Shown here: positions 51,746-61,300 of the stretch, in pieces
Position numbering within the stretch: position 1 is the first letter of the stretch
How the letters are laid out: each line of letters begins with the position of its first letter
Assembly (NCBI RefSeq): GCF_020687695.1
Contig: NZ_JAJEWL010000003.1
Coordinates: 124,001-188,000 of the forward strand
From: Pusillimonas sp. MFBS29
GTDB taxonomy: Bacteria > Pseudomonadota > Gammaproteobacteria > Burkholderiales > Burkholderiaceae_B
Reading direction: 5' to 3'
DNA length: 64,000 nucleotides
Program-made: the position numbers and the translations under genes
The notes under the pieces: generated by a model
Database searches by the model: none
What the model was told of the DNA's origin: nothing
The model's input: the letters and a program-made list of their open reading frames with translations, nothing else

Positions 51746-52462
51746 TTAATCCATCAAGGTGCCACCATTTACATCCAATACATGGCCGGTGATGAAACTG
51801 GCGGCAGGACTGGCAAGAAAATGCACCGCGTCGGCAATTTCAGCGGCAGTTCCCAGCCGGCCCAAGGGAACTCGTGCAGCGATCTCCGGCCAGCGCTCGC
51901 GAGGGATCATCTCGCCTTCGATGGGACCAGGAGCCACTGCATTGACACGAACGTTTGGCGACAGCTCGGTTGCCAGCGACTTCATCAAGGAAATCACGCC
52001 CGCCTTGGAAGCGCAGTAATGGGCCTTGGTACCGCTGTTACCGGCGTTCAAGGCGGCAAAACCCGTTTTCCCGGCGCGCGAGGTCAGTAGCGTCAGGCTG
52101 CCTTTGGCTTCGGACAAAGGCGCGATGGCGGCCTGGGCGACGATAAAGCTTCCCGTGAGATTCACGTGCAGCAACCGGGTCCATTCATCCAGCGGGATGT
52201 CGGCGACTGGTCTGGCAGGCGCCGTGATGGCGGCCGAGTGAACCAGAGCCTGCAAAGGCCCCGCCTTCCCGGCATGGGCCAGCAGGCTGCCGACCTGCTG
52301 CGTGTCGCACACGTCGGTGCGAATGTATTCGCAGCCCTCTGGCAGAGCCTGGCTCGGCTCTGCCAGATCGGCGATGAATACGCGGTAATCGGCAGACAAC
52401 CTTTGCACTATCGCCCAGCCGATATTGCGCGCCCCACCGGTAACTATGGCTATGGGTTTCAT
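51746..52462 (-). CDS. short-chain dehydrogenase/reductase
   Basis: This 238-aa SDR has the cofactor loop TGGARNIGWAIVQ (about 8-20), HSAAITAP in place of the usual NNAG (about 87-94), catalytic Ser in LLTSRAGKTGF and the YCASKAGVISL motif (YxxxK, about 155-165). It ends HVLDVNGGTLMD. The product of the TPP enzyme ten bases upstream could be its substrate, for example reduction of a hydroxyketone or aldehyde (inference). Confidence 0.92.
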   Translation of the reverse strand: MKPIAIVTGGARNIGWAIVQRLSADYRVFIADLAEPSQALPEGCEYIRTDVCDTQQVGSLLAHAGKAGPLQALVHSAAITAPARPVADIPLDEWTRLLHVNLTGSFIVAQAAIAPLSEAKGSLTLLTSRAGKTGFAALNAGNSGTKAHYCASKAGVISLMKSLATELSPNVRVNAVAPGPIEGEMIPRERWPEIAARVPLGRLGTAAEIADAVHFLASPAASFITGHVLDVNGGTLMD

Positions 52463-52471
52463 GGGTTGTCC

Positions 52472-54175
52472 TTAGTAGTCCGATACACCCACGTGGCTGG
52501 AGGCAGGATCGACCGCAACATCAATGACCGTAGCCACACCGGATTCACGAGCCTCTTTCAGCGCCTTGGCCAATTCCTCGGCGGTGGTAACACTGACGCC
52601 ATGACAACCCATACCGCGGGCAATCTGCGCGAAGTCGGTGTTTGAAAAATCTACGGCAATGCGGCGATCTTTCAGGTTGTCGCGCACCATGCCCAGCCCG
52701 CTGTTATTGGCAACCACAACTGTGATGGGCAGGTTTTCCTGCACGCAGGTGGACATGACGTTCATGGTCATGGCGAACCCGCCGTCTCCGGTCAGGCAAA
52801 CAACGTTTTTCTCGGGGTGAACGAGCTTGACGGCTGCAGCGGCAGGCGCCCCCCAGCCCATGCCGCCTATGCCACCGGGAACCACCAGTTGTCCGGGAGT
52901 GCGAACTTTCAGGGTGGTTGTTGCCCAAATGCGGTTGGTGCCGGCATCCAGCGTCAGCATGTCGTCGGGTGTGAGGAAGGCATCCAGTACCTTGACGACC
53001 TCTGCATTGTGCAGGGTTCCCGATGCAGCCGTGGTGGGCTGGTCGAAAACGGGGTGGTTCGCCTGAATGGTGGCGATCCAGCTCAGGCGCTCCTGGCGCT
53101 GGTCTGCACCCAGATCGTGCTTCAGCAGTGCATCGATGGCGTCACTGCCATCGGCGCAAATGGCAAGATCTACCGGATAGACCCAGCCGGCATTGCGCGG
53201 ATCGACGTCAATTTGCACAATACGCTGCACACCGGGCTTGATGAAGTCAGGATCACGAAACTTGATGTAGTCGGCGCCCAGGCTGGCCCCGATGACCACC
53301 AGCATGTCGGCATCCTTGACCGCTGCATTGGCGGATTTCATGCCCCATGTTCCCAACATGCCAACGGCTGTCGCGGACGTTTCATCGACAACACCCTTGG
53401 CGTTATAGCTGGTAGCTACCGCCAGTCCGAACTTATCGGCCAGCTGGGCAACCAATGCACGCCCACGGGCATTCTGCATGCCGTTGCCGACAACCAGCAC
53501 TGGCCGCTTCGCCGCTTTGACCAGATCTGCCAGTTCTTTGATTGCCTTGGGATCAGGCAGGGGCATGGCGACTTCCTGGTAACCCTTGGAAGGATAAAGC
53601 GTGACACGGGATTGCTCGGGCATTTCGCGACGAATAATGGGCGACTTCAGCACAACAGCCGTGGGCCCCTGGCGCGGCAGACCGGCCTGCTTGTAGGCTT
53701 GCTGAATGGCGTAGACCGCCTCGTGCGGCTCGGTTGCGTAGTACGTGGATTTGGTCATGGTCTTCATGACAGTGCGGACGTCTGCCGCACCATAATCGCC
53801 GGTCATGGTCTGGTATACGCCATACATGCCGAAGCCGTCGTAGCACGACGTATCTGTAAGCACCAGCATCGGTGTACCGGCGAAGTAGGCTTCGAGTATG
53901 CCGAACGCACCCGTCGTGCTGGCAAATGGGCCTTGCCCCATGTAAACGCCAGGCTTGCCTGTGAGGCGCCCCACCACCTGGGCCATGATCGACGCTACTT
54001 GCTCGCCTCGTGTCAGGACGACCCGCAGTTCCTTTCTGGTTTGATAGAACTCGTCGAGCATCCAGGTAACACCCAGGCCCGGCAGGGTGAAAGCGTACTT
54101 AACGTCAAGTTCAGTAAGCGTATTGACTATTGCCTGCTTGGTTGTCACGGCAGCAGTGGCAGCGATTCCATCCAT
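52472..54175 (-). CDS. thiamine-pyrophosphate-dependent enzyme (acetolactate synthase-like)
   Basis: This 567-aa enzyme has the three-domain layout of the ALS/POX/decarboxylase family. The N-terminal Pyr domain carries the catalytic Glu in LTRGEQVASIMAQV (about residue 49). The central domain has RPVLVVGNGMQNARG. The C-terminal PP domain has the TPP motif LTGDGGFAMTMNVM (GDG near 449) ending in VVVANNSG. The reaction may be decarboxylation or ligation of a 2-oxoacid; sulfopyruvate, benzoylformate and oxalyl types are all possible. I chose ATG 54175 (AAGGAAG seven bases upstream), because ATG 54208 coincides with the predicted -10 box. It begins the leftward cluster under the divergent LacI regulator. 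Confidence 0.9.
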   Translation of the reverse strand: MDGIAATAAVTTKQAIVNTLTELDVKYAFTLPGLGVTWMLDEFYQTRKELRVVLTRGEQVASIMAQVVGRLTGKPGVYMGQGPFASTTGAFGILEAYFAGTPMLVLTDTSCYDGFGMYGVYQTMTGDYGAADVRTVMKTMTKSTYYATEPHEAVYAIQQAYKQAGLPRQGPTAVVLKSPIIRREMPEQSRVTLYPSKGYQEVAMPLPDPKAIKELADLVKAAKRPVLVVGNGMQNARGRALVAQLADKFGLAVATSYNAKGVVDETSATAVGMLGTWGMKSANAAVKDADMLVVIGASLGADYIKFRDPDFIKPGVQRIVQIDVDPRNAGWVYPVDLAICADGSDAIDALLKHDLGADQRQERLSWIATIQANHPVFDQPTTAASGTLHNAEVVKVLDAFLTPDDMLTLDAGTNRIWATTTLKVRTPGQLVVPGGIGGMGWGAPAAAAVKLVHPEKNVVCLTGDGGFAMTMNVMSTCVQENLPITVVVANNSGLGMVRDNLKDRRIAVDFSNTDFAQIARGMGCHGVSVTTAEELAKALKEARESGVATVIDVAVDPASSHVGVSDY

Positions 54176-54206
54176 TTCATTCTTCCTTGAAGAGGTAATT
54201 TTCTGC

Positions 54207-54236
54207 ATAATACAAACGTTTGCATTAAAGTGTCAA
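54207..54236 (-). promoter_or_regulatory. leftward promoter of the TPP-enzyme cluster
   Basis: On the minus strand TTGACA (54236-54231) and TATTAT (54212-54207) are 18 bases apart, with TG at the extended -10 position. The spacer contains the LacI-type palindrome. Transcription would start near 54201, downstream of the ATG at 54208, which supports initiation at 54175. Confidence 0.65.
54213..54222. promoter_or_regulatory. LacI-type operator in the promoter spacer
   Basis: CAAACGTTTG is a perfect palindrome with the central CG typical of LacI/GalR operators. The half-site TGCAAACG recurs at 54287-54294, beside the regulator's start. Binding between -35 and -10 would block RNA polymerase. Confidence 0.65.
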
Positions 54237-54312
54237 ACATGATTTAAATAGGGATTTTGTGAAATAGTGCTATATTTATGACTATCGTTTGCAAAGAACA
54301 GGAAAAATAAAT

Positions 54313-55320
54313 ATGGCAGCCAGCTTGCAAGATGTTGCCCGCATGGTGGGGGTCTCCATCAGCACGGTTTCGCGCGCCTTGCACCGTCCCGAAATGGTAG
54401 ATGCCGCCACCCGTGAACGTATCAACGTTGCCGTGGCGGCATTAGGCTACGTGCCTCAAGGTGTAGGACGAGCCCTGGTATCAAGACGCACGCGCAGTAT
54501 CGGTGCCGTGGTGCCCAGCATAGGCGTATCGGCCTTTGGTCAAACCATAGAAGCCTTGCGGCAAGGGCTGGGTATGGCCAACTACACCCTACTGCTGGCG
54601 CAACCATCCATCAAGGAACAAGCCGATTTAAGCCCTTTGCGCACACTCATCGAAAGAGGCGTGGACGGCATCGTCCTGCTGGGCAATGACTGCCCGCCAC
54701 CCTGGATCGATCTGATCACCAAGAACGATCTGCCATTCGCCACCATCTGGGCCGACTCGGGCAACGCGCTGGCAGGCGCCATTGGTTTCGACAACTATGT
54801 TGCCGGCCGCAAAGCCGCCGAACATTTGCTAGACCTGGGGCATCGTGAGTTCGCGTTCATCAGCGGTCACCTTGCCTTTAATCAACGTGCCCGGCAGCGC
54901 TACCAGGGTTTGCTGGAAACCATTGCTGCAGGCGGCGGACGCCTGTCACGAGACCTGATTGCTGAAACAGATTACGGGTTCGCCGAAGGTTATCAGGCCA
55001 CCAAAGAACTTTTGGGCAAGAGGCTGAAGTTTTCCGCACTCATTTGCGGCAACGATTACCTGGCTCTGGGGGCAACGGCCTGTTTGCGCGAACACGGCCT
55101 GTCCATCCCCAACGAAGTGTCGGTCATCGGTTTCAACGACAGCCAGTTCTCCGCTTTCGTAGATCCGCCACTTACTACGATTCATTTTCCATCGGTTGAA
55201 ATCGGGATGCTTGCAGCCAAAACCCTATTGGCCGCAATTGACTCGACAGAGCCCATGCCACCACCTCAAATGCTGCCGACGTTTTTGGTAAAGCGCAGCT
55301 CAACCGGACCCGCCGCCTGA
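54313..55320 (+). CDS. LacI-family transcriptional regulator
   Basis: This 335-aa regulator has the LacI helix-turn-helix (SLQDVARMVGVSISTVSRAL, about residues 4-23), hinge helix ALVSRRTRSIGAVVPS (about 55-70) and a periplasmic-binding-like ligand domain of the GntR/LacI type, ending FPSVEIGMLAAKTLL. ATG 54313 follows ACAGGA; the TTG at 54289 is less likely. It is divergent from the TPP-enzyme cluster and probably represses it and itself through the TGCAAACG sites. A strong terminator follows at 55331. Confidence 0.93.
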   Translation: MAASLQDVARMVGVSISTVSRALHRPEMVDAATRERINVAVAALGYVPQGVGRALVSRRTRSIGAVVPSIGVSAFGQTIEALRQGLGMANYTLLLAQPSIKEQADLSPLRTLIERGVDGIVLLGNDCPPPWIDLITKNDLPFATIWADSGNALAGAIGFDNYVAGRKAAEHLLDLGHREFAFISGHLAFNQRARQRYQGLLETIAAGGGRLSRDLIAETDYGFAEGYQATKELLGKRLKFSALICGNDYLALGATACLREHGLSIPNEVSVIGFNDSQFSAFVDPPLTTIHFPSVEIGMLAAKTLLAAIDSTEPMPPPQMLPTFLVKRSSTGPAA

Positions 55321-55330
55321 CCCATACAAC

Positions 55331-55365
55331 AAAGCGCCGGCGCAGTTGAACTGCGCCGGCGCTTT
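55331..55365. terminator. strong bidirectional terminator
   Basis: A perfect 15-base stem (55331-55345 with 55351-55365), very GC-rich with AAA/TTT at its base, encloses a 5-base loop. A T run follows on the plus strand and an A-flanked base serves the minus strand. It lies between the convergent lacI and autotransporter genes. Confidence 0.85.
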
Positions 55366-55379
55366 TGGCAGGCCCTGAG

Positions 55380-58300
55380 TCAGAACGGAATCATCACCTT
55401 CAGCGTGCCGCGATGGCTTTGAATATGCGACGAGAACTCACCGTCGTATTGCAGTCGGAAATCAATGCCGCCGGCATTCGAGATTTGCAGGCCGGCACCG
55501 ATACGTCCGATGACATCATCCGTGGGCACCGATGTCTCGAACGATCCCGTTCCCGCCGGCGCACCCTGCAGGCGGGCCTTGACCGTGTATTCATCCTCTG
55601 ACAGCAGCGAAACACCGCCGTACACATATGGCCGCATGACGGCACCGTTATCCAGCGATATCCGGCCACCTACTTCTATCATGGGCGACAGGCCCACAAC
55701 AAACTGGTTGCTGCTTTCCACCTCAAGATGCATGGCGTCGCGCGATTCGCTGTAGCTGGGCATATGCGTATAGAACATATCCAGATCAACATACGGCTTG
55801 ACGTAGTAGGTATCGGTGGCGAACGTACGCGCAGCGCGCAGGCGCAGTGCGGCGCCATAGACATCCAGGTCTGCACTGGCCTGGCTTTCCAGGCTTGGAA
55901 TACGAATGTTGCGGTCAATATCGTGTTGGCCATAACCACCGCCCAAAGCCGCCGAAAAGATCCATGGGCCGGTCTCGCGCTTCAGCACCAGCCCGACATA
56001 ACCCGTATCGCCCTTGCCGCTGACACGTCCGTCGTTACCGCTCATGTGCGTGTTCTGATAGGCTGCCGATCCACCCAGGAACCAGCCCGGGCTGACCTGA
56101 CGTTGCCCGCCAAACTGGTAAGTGACTCCGCTGAATGAAAAGCCCGACACGCCCCCCTCGCTGTCCTGGTTGGTATTCACACCGGAGACCTCGCCCCACA
56201 GGCAGTTCTGCTCGCCAGTAAGTGCATCGGCACCCTGGAAGGTCGGGCACGACATCATGGCACCGGTGAAGCGGGCCATTCCGGCCTGCATCTGGGCGCC
56301 GGGCGCTACAGCCACACCGGGCGAAAGGTCTGCCAGGCGGTCCGAATAGGTATCGCTGCCCTGACGCGAGGCCGTATCAAGCGCGGCATACAAGGGAGCC
56401 ATGTCTGAATTGCCGCCTGCATCCCAGGTTCCCTGCACATGTTGCGCCACCGAACGCGGATTATCCGACAAGGACATCGACTCGGAAGCGAAGTCTGCAT
56501 CCGCCGCTTTCACGTGCACATTCCTGCCATCCAGCCTGGCGGCGTAATCGATGATCGGGCTGTCCAGAGCGCTTGGCGTACCCAGGATATCGCCTTCCAA
56601 GGTGGCCACGGTAACTTCGCGCTCGGGAAGCAGCGCGATCGGGCGCACATCGATGCGGCCATCCAGGCGGGTCTCGCCTTGAACCACCATACGCGGCGAC
56701 TTGAACTGAACGAAATCCACATCGGCCTGCAGCAAGCCCTCGGACTGCAGGTTGAAGTCACCGGTTACGGTCAGCAGGTCGAACGCGCCAGGCTTGCCGA
56801 TGGCCACCACGCCGGCGTTGTCAATATTGGCTTGGTAAAGCGTTGCACCGCTAAGCGTACCGGTAGCGGCATTATCTACATCGCAGGCAATGCCGCCGTC
56901 ACCTCGTGCGCATTCGATATTGCCGCGTATCGAACCCGCGTTGTGAATGTTGAGCATGGCGCCCATTGCATTGTCAGCAGCCAGCTTCATGCCGATTACC
57001 TGCGGCGGGGTGCCTTCATAGTGCACGGCCGTGTCGCTGGAACCGGTCGAAATGCTGCCAAAATCATTCACGATCAGATAGTTCTGGTTGTTACCGACTA
57101 TCCATACCCCATAGGCCTCGGCAGTGACAGAGCCATTGACGGTAACGGAAACCTCTCCGGAACCTTGCGGACCTTCGCTTTGCGCAAAAATACCTGTGGA
57201 ACCACTACCCGAGGCGGTGAGCGTACCGTTCTGTGCCACGGTGACATTGCTGCCAGCGCCGGTGCTGCCTGTGCCCGCAGTCGTGCCGGCAAATCCACCG
57301 CTGGTGTTGCCGCCGAGCCCGCCGCCGCCTCCTATGGATTGGGCCACGACGCCAAAAGCGTTTGCGCCCGTGGTCGTGATGGTGCCGTTCGTCGTGACAT
57401 TGACGGCCCCGCCATTTCCGCTTCCGCCGGCATCATTGGCATTCGCCGCAGACCAGGCAGAACCGAGCTTGATCCCCTTTGACGTATCGCCGGCAATACC
57501 TCCGCCGCCACCAATCGACTGGGCCACGATCGCATGGGCGCCGGCGCCCGCCGTGGTGATCCGGCTTTCAGTATCGTTCAGGTTGACGGTAACGTTGCCG
57601 CCGTCACCCGCCGCTCCACCGCGCCCGCCCAATACGACGCTGGTCAGGTTATCGGCATCGCCGGCCCCGCCCACGCCACCGCCGCCGCCAATCGATTGCA
57701 ACAACATGCCATAGGCCCGGTCACCGGCCGTACTTGCGTCAAGACCCATGGTTGCGTTGACCGTTCCACCGTGGCCGGATGCGCCGGCGTTGCCGCCGAC
57801 CGATACGAACATGGCGTGGCTGTCCCCGTCGATATCCTTGGAGTCGCTGCTCCCTGCGCCGCCAGTACCGCCACCGCCGCCAATTGACTGCATGGCCACA
57901 GCGGGCGCCTCATCGCCCAATGTTGAAACATTCAACCAACCCTTTGTTTGCGACGCCTGTATGGCGCCACCATCGCCGCTCGCGCCGCCCTCTCCACCGT
58001 GCGCGCCGCCAATCGTAAGCTCACCTTTCGCCTGATCCGAGCCATCGCCACCCAGGCCCCCGCCGCCACCGATGGACTGCAGCAGCATGCCATAGGCTTG
58101 ATAGCCTGCCGTGGCAATGCCGGCGCCATGCGAGCTCGGCAGATAGTAGTTAATCGTTCCGCCGTCTCCTGCCGCGCCGCCACTGCCTCCCACACCAAGA
58201 GTGATGCTGGCCTGGACCTCGCTGCCCGACGCGCTGGATGAGCCGCCCGCACCTCCACCGCCGCCAATGGACTGGGCCAAGATGCCATCGGCCCAGTCCC

Positions 58301-61300
58301 CGCTGGTCTGTATTTGTCCGCCGAAATCAAGGTCAACTTCACCGCCGTGGCCACCACTGCCTCCGGTGGCGCCAACGCCCACGGTAAAGGAATAGCTGAC
58401 ACCCTCATCGCTGCCGGCTTCCTCGCCGTCGTCAAACATGTCCAGCCGCTCGAGTATGGGGGTGGACGAGGCGTCAGCGCCGACAGATCCGCCCAGGCCG
58501 CCGCCACCGCCAATGGACTGCAACAACATACCGTCAGCATCGCCGCCTTCTGTGCGGATTGCGCCCGACAGCGCCGCCGTAACCTTGCCGCCCACAGCAC
58601 CCGACCCACCGGTCGCTCCCAGGGTAAGGTTGAATGATCCGTTCAGACTACCGCCACCCTCATCGGGCGTCTCGCCGCCTCCCGTCCGACCTGCGGAAAT
58701 GCCTATGGTGCCACCCTGCGACACACCGCCACCGCCACCGACAGACTGGGCTACGATGCCGCGTGAACCGGACCCGCGCGTGCGGATCGTAAAGTTCGGA
58801 TTCACGGCCACATCTACCTCGCCACCCACACCACCAGCACCACCCGTGCCACCCAGCGACATGGTCAGATCCACGTTGGCCATACCGCCATTCGAGAACG
58901 CGTTGCTGCTGCCCACCCCGCCATTGCCGCCGCCACCGCCAACCGATTGCGCCACGACACCGTTAGCGAAATGACCGTAGGTAATGATGCTGGACGCAGG
59001 CAGCGTGGTACCTGGCGCCGACAATGCAGGCGGCAACCCGGAACTACTGGTGTCAGAATCCCCCAAGGTAACGTTCACTGCACCGCCGGCACCGCCCCCC
59101 GAGCCCGTGCCACCCAGTGCCATCCCGACCGTAGCAGAAATGGAATCGCCGTCGCTCAGCGTGGCCGCCATCGCCGACGAATCGCCACCGTTACCGCCAC
59201 CGCCGCCGACGGACTGAGCCATCACGCCGTGCGAACCATCACCAATAGTGGCAACGGATGACTTTTCTTTCAGTACAACCTGTGTCAGGCAATTGCTATT
59301 GCTGTCGCCGCAGGCATCGCTACCCGTACTGCCACTGCCTCCGATGGCCGCTTCAAGATTCAAGGCCACCGATGCACCTTCGCCCGTGGGCACCGCCAGC
59401 ACTAGGTCGCGGGCGCTCGCGCTGCCTCCGTTACCGCCACCACCGCCTACCGTCTGCGCCAGGACGCCGAACGAATCGTTAGGTGCATAGGTGCCGGGGT
59501 CGATGTCGGAACTGGCGAAGTCTGCGCCAGTGACAATACGGGAATTGCTCAAGCTGACGATGGCCGAATCACCATGGCCTCCCCCGCCGCCACTGCCCCC
59601 CATAACCAAGGCGGCATTGAACCCCACCGTGGCATCGGCATAGCTGGAATCTCCGCCGTTACCGCCGCCGCCACCGATGGACTGAGCCAGCACACCAATG
59701 GCGTGCTGACCGCCGGTGCCGAGGTCCAGGTCGCTATAACTGATCTCGACCGGCCCTGCGGAACCACCGGTGCTACCGCTGCCGCCCAGTTGCAGTGCCA
59801 GGACCGACGCAACGCTGACGTTCTTGACGCTACCGCCATTGCCACCACCGCCACCGATACTTTGCCCGACGATACCCGCGGCGTAGTCGCCATGGGTCAG
59901 CACATTCGAGCCATCGCCTGATGTCCAGCCATCGCAGGCACCCGCGTTGGACATGCACACCGAACCGCCGTCTCCGCCGCCACTGCCGCTGCCGCCGATG
60001 GCCACAGATACACCCACCGATGCGGTGAACGTATCCCCGCCATTGCCGCCGCCACCGCCTATGGATTGCCCCAGCATGCCAAGGCTGAAATCGCCCGAGG
60101 TATGGATCATGCCCGGATCATGCATCGTGACCTGACCGCCGGTACCGCCGGCCGACCCGGTGCCGCCCACACCCACTACACCCACACTGTCGCCGCCACT
60201 GCCGCCACCGCCGCCTATGGACTGTCCCACAATGCCCAGGGCGGCTTTACCGGTCGTCGTGATGGATCCAGTATTGTTCATGATCAGGTCACCGCCGGCC
60301 GATCCCGTCGTGCCCGCTGCGCTGCCCCCAACGCTGAGCAGGCCCGTGGCGCTGCCGGACACACCGCCGCCGCCACCGATGGACTGTCCCACCATACCGT
60401 GGGAGCTATAACCCGAGGTCGTGATGGCACCCGAATTGCTCATCGTTACCAGATTGGCAGTGCCGCCGCCGGCGCCATCGCCACCCAGCGCGACCGCGGC
60501 AGAAGTGTCCGCACCCCCTGCGCCACCACTGCCCGCAATGGATTGGCCCACCACACCATACGAATGATCACCGGTAGTGGTAATGGAACCCGCAGTTGTC
60601 GTGGTTACCGTGCCGGCGTCACCGCCATTGCCACCATTGCCCCCCTGACCGCCCAGGACCGCAACGAAGTTGCTGCCGGTGCCGCCACCGCCGCCAATGG
60701 ACTGGGCCAGGATGCCCGACGCATAGGTACCTGAGGTCGTGATGGCGCTGTCACCCTGAGTAACGACATTAACGGCGCTGGCGTTGCCGCCATACCCACC
60801 GCCACCGCCTTGCCCCGCAATGGCCGACCCATCGCTGGCATCTCCGCCCTGTCCGCCCAGACTCTGGGCGGCAATTGCGGGAAGATTGGCACCTCGCGTG
60901 GTCACACTGGCGCCGGAATACAGATTCACCGTTACGGCCCCACCCGTACCGCCCTGACCACCCCAATGATCTTTTGATGGCCCCTTGCCGCCCTTGCCAC
61001 CCACAGCCCGCGCCGCGATACCCGCCCCTTCGATGGCCGCACCGGAGCCCGAGTCCGCCACGTCCAGCAACACGCTGCCGTAGGCATCCACCGTTGTTTG
61101 CTGGGTCCAGCCCCCGGTGCCCTGGCCGCCGCCGTTACCACCGTTATCACTGTTATCCGGGTTATCGGGATTCGCGTCGACACCATCGCCACCAATACTT
61201 TCAGCATTAATGCCAAACAGCTTGCTGTCGCCGTCCGCCTGCCAATAACTGCTGGTCGCGCCCTTGTGGGTCACCTGTACCGTTCCACCCGTGCCCGCGT

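Noticed and set aside
52817-54190. A 457-codon open frame on the plus strand opposite the TPP enzyme
   Set aside because: It is antisense to a clear family protein, has no recognisable domain, and its start lies inside the other gene; an artefact of GC-rich codon use.
56439-57482. A 347-codon open frame on the plus strand inside the autotransporter gene
   Set aside because: Antisense shadow without domain features; other such frames (57124, 58438, 60066) also follow the repeats.
57300-60750. Regularly recurring GC-rich repeats resembling a CRISPR array or tandem repeats
   Set aside because: The repeats are in frame, code the QSIGGGGG units of the autotransporter, and vary in length and sequence; no cas genes are present.
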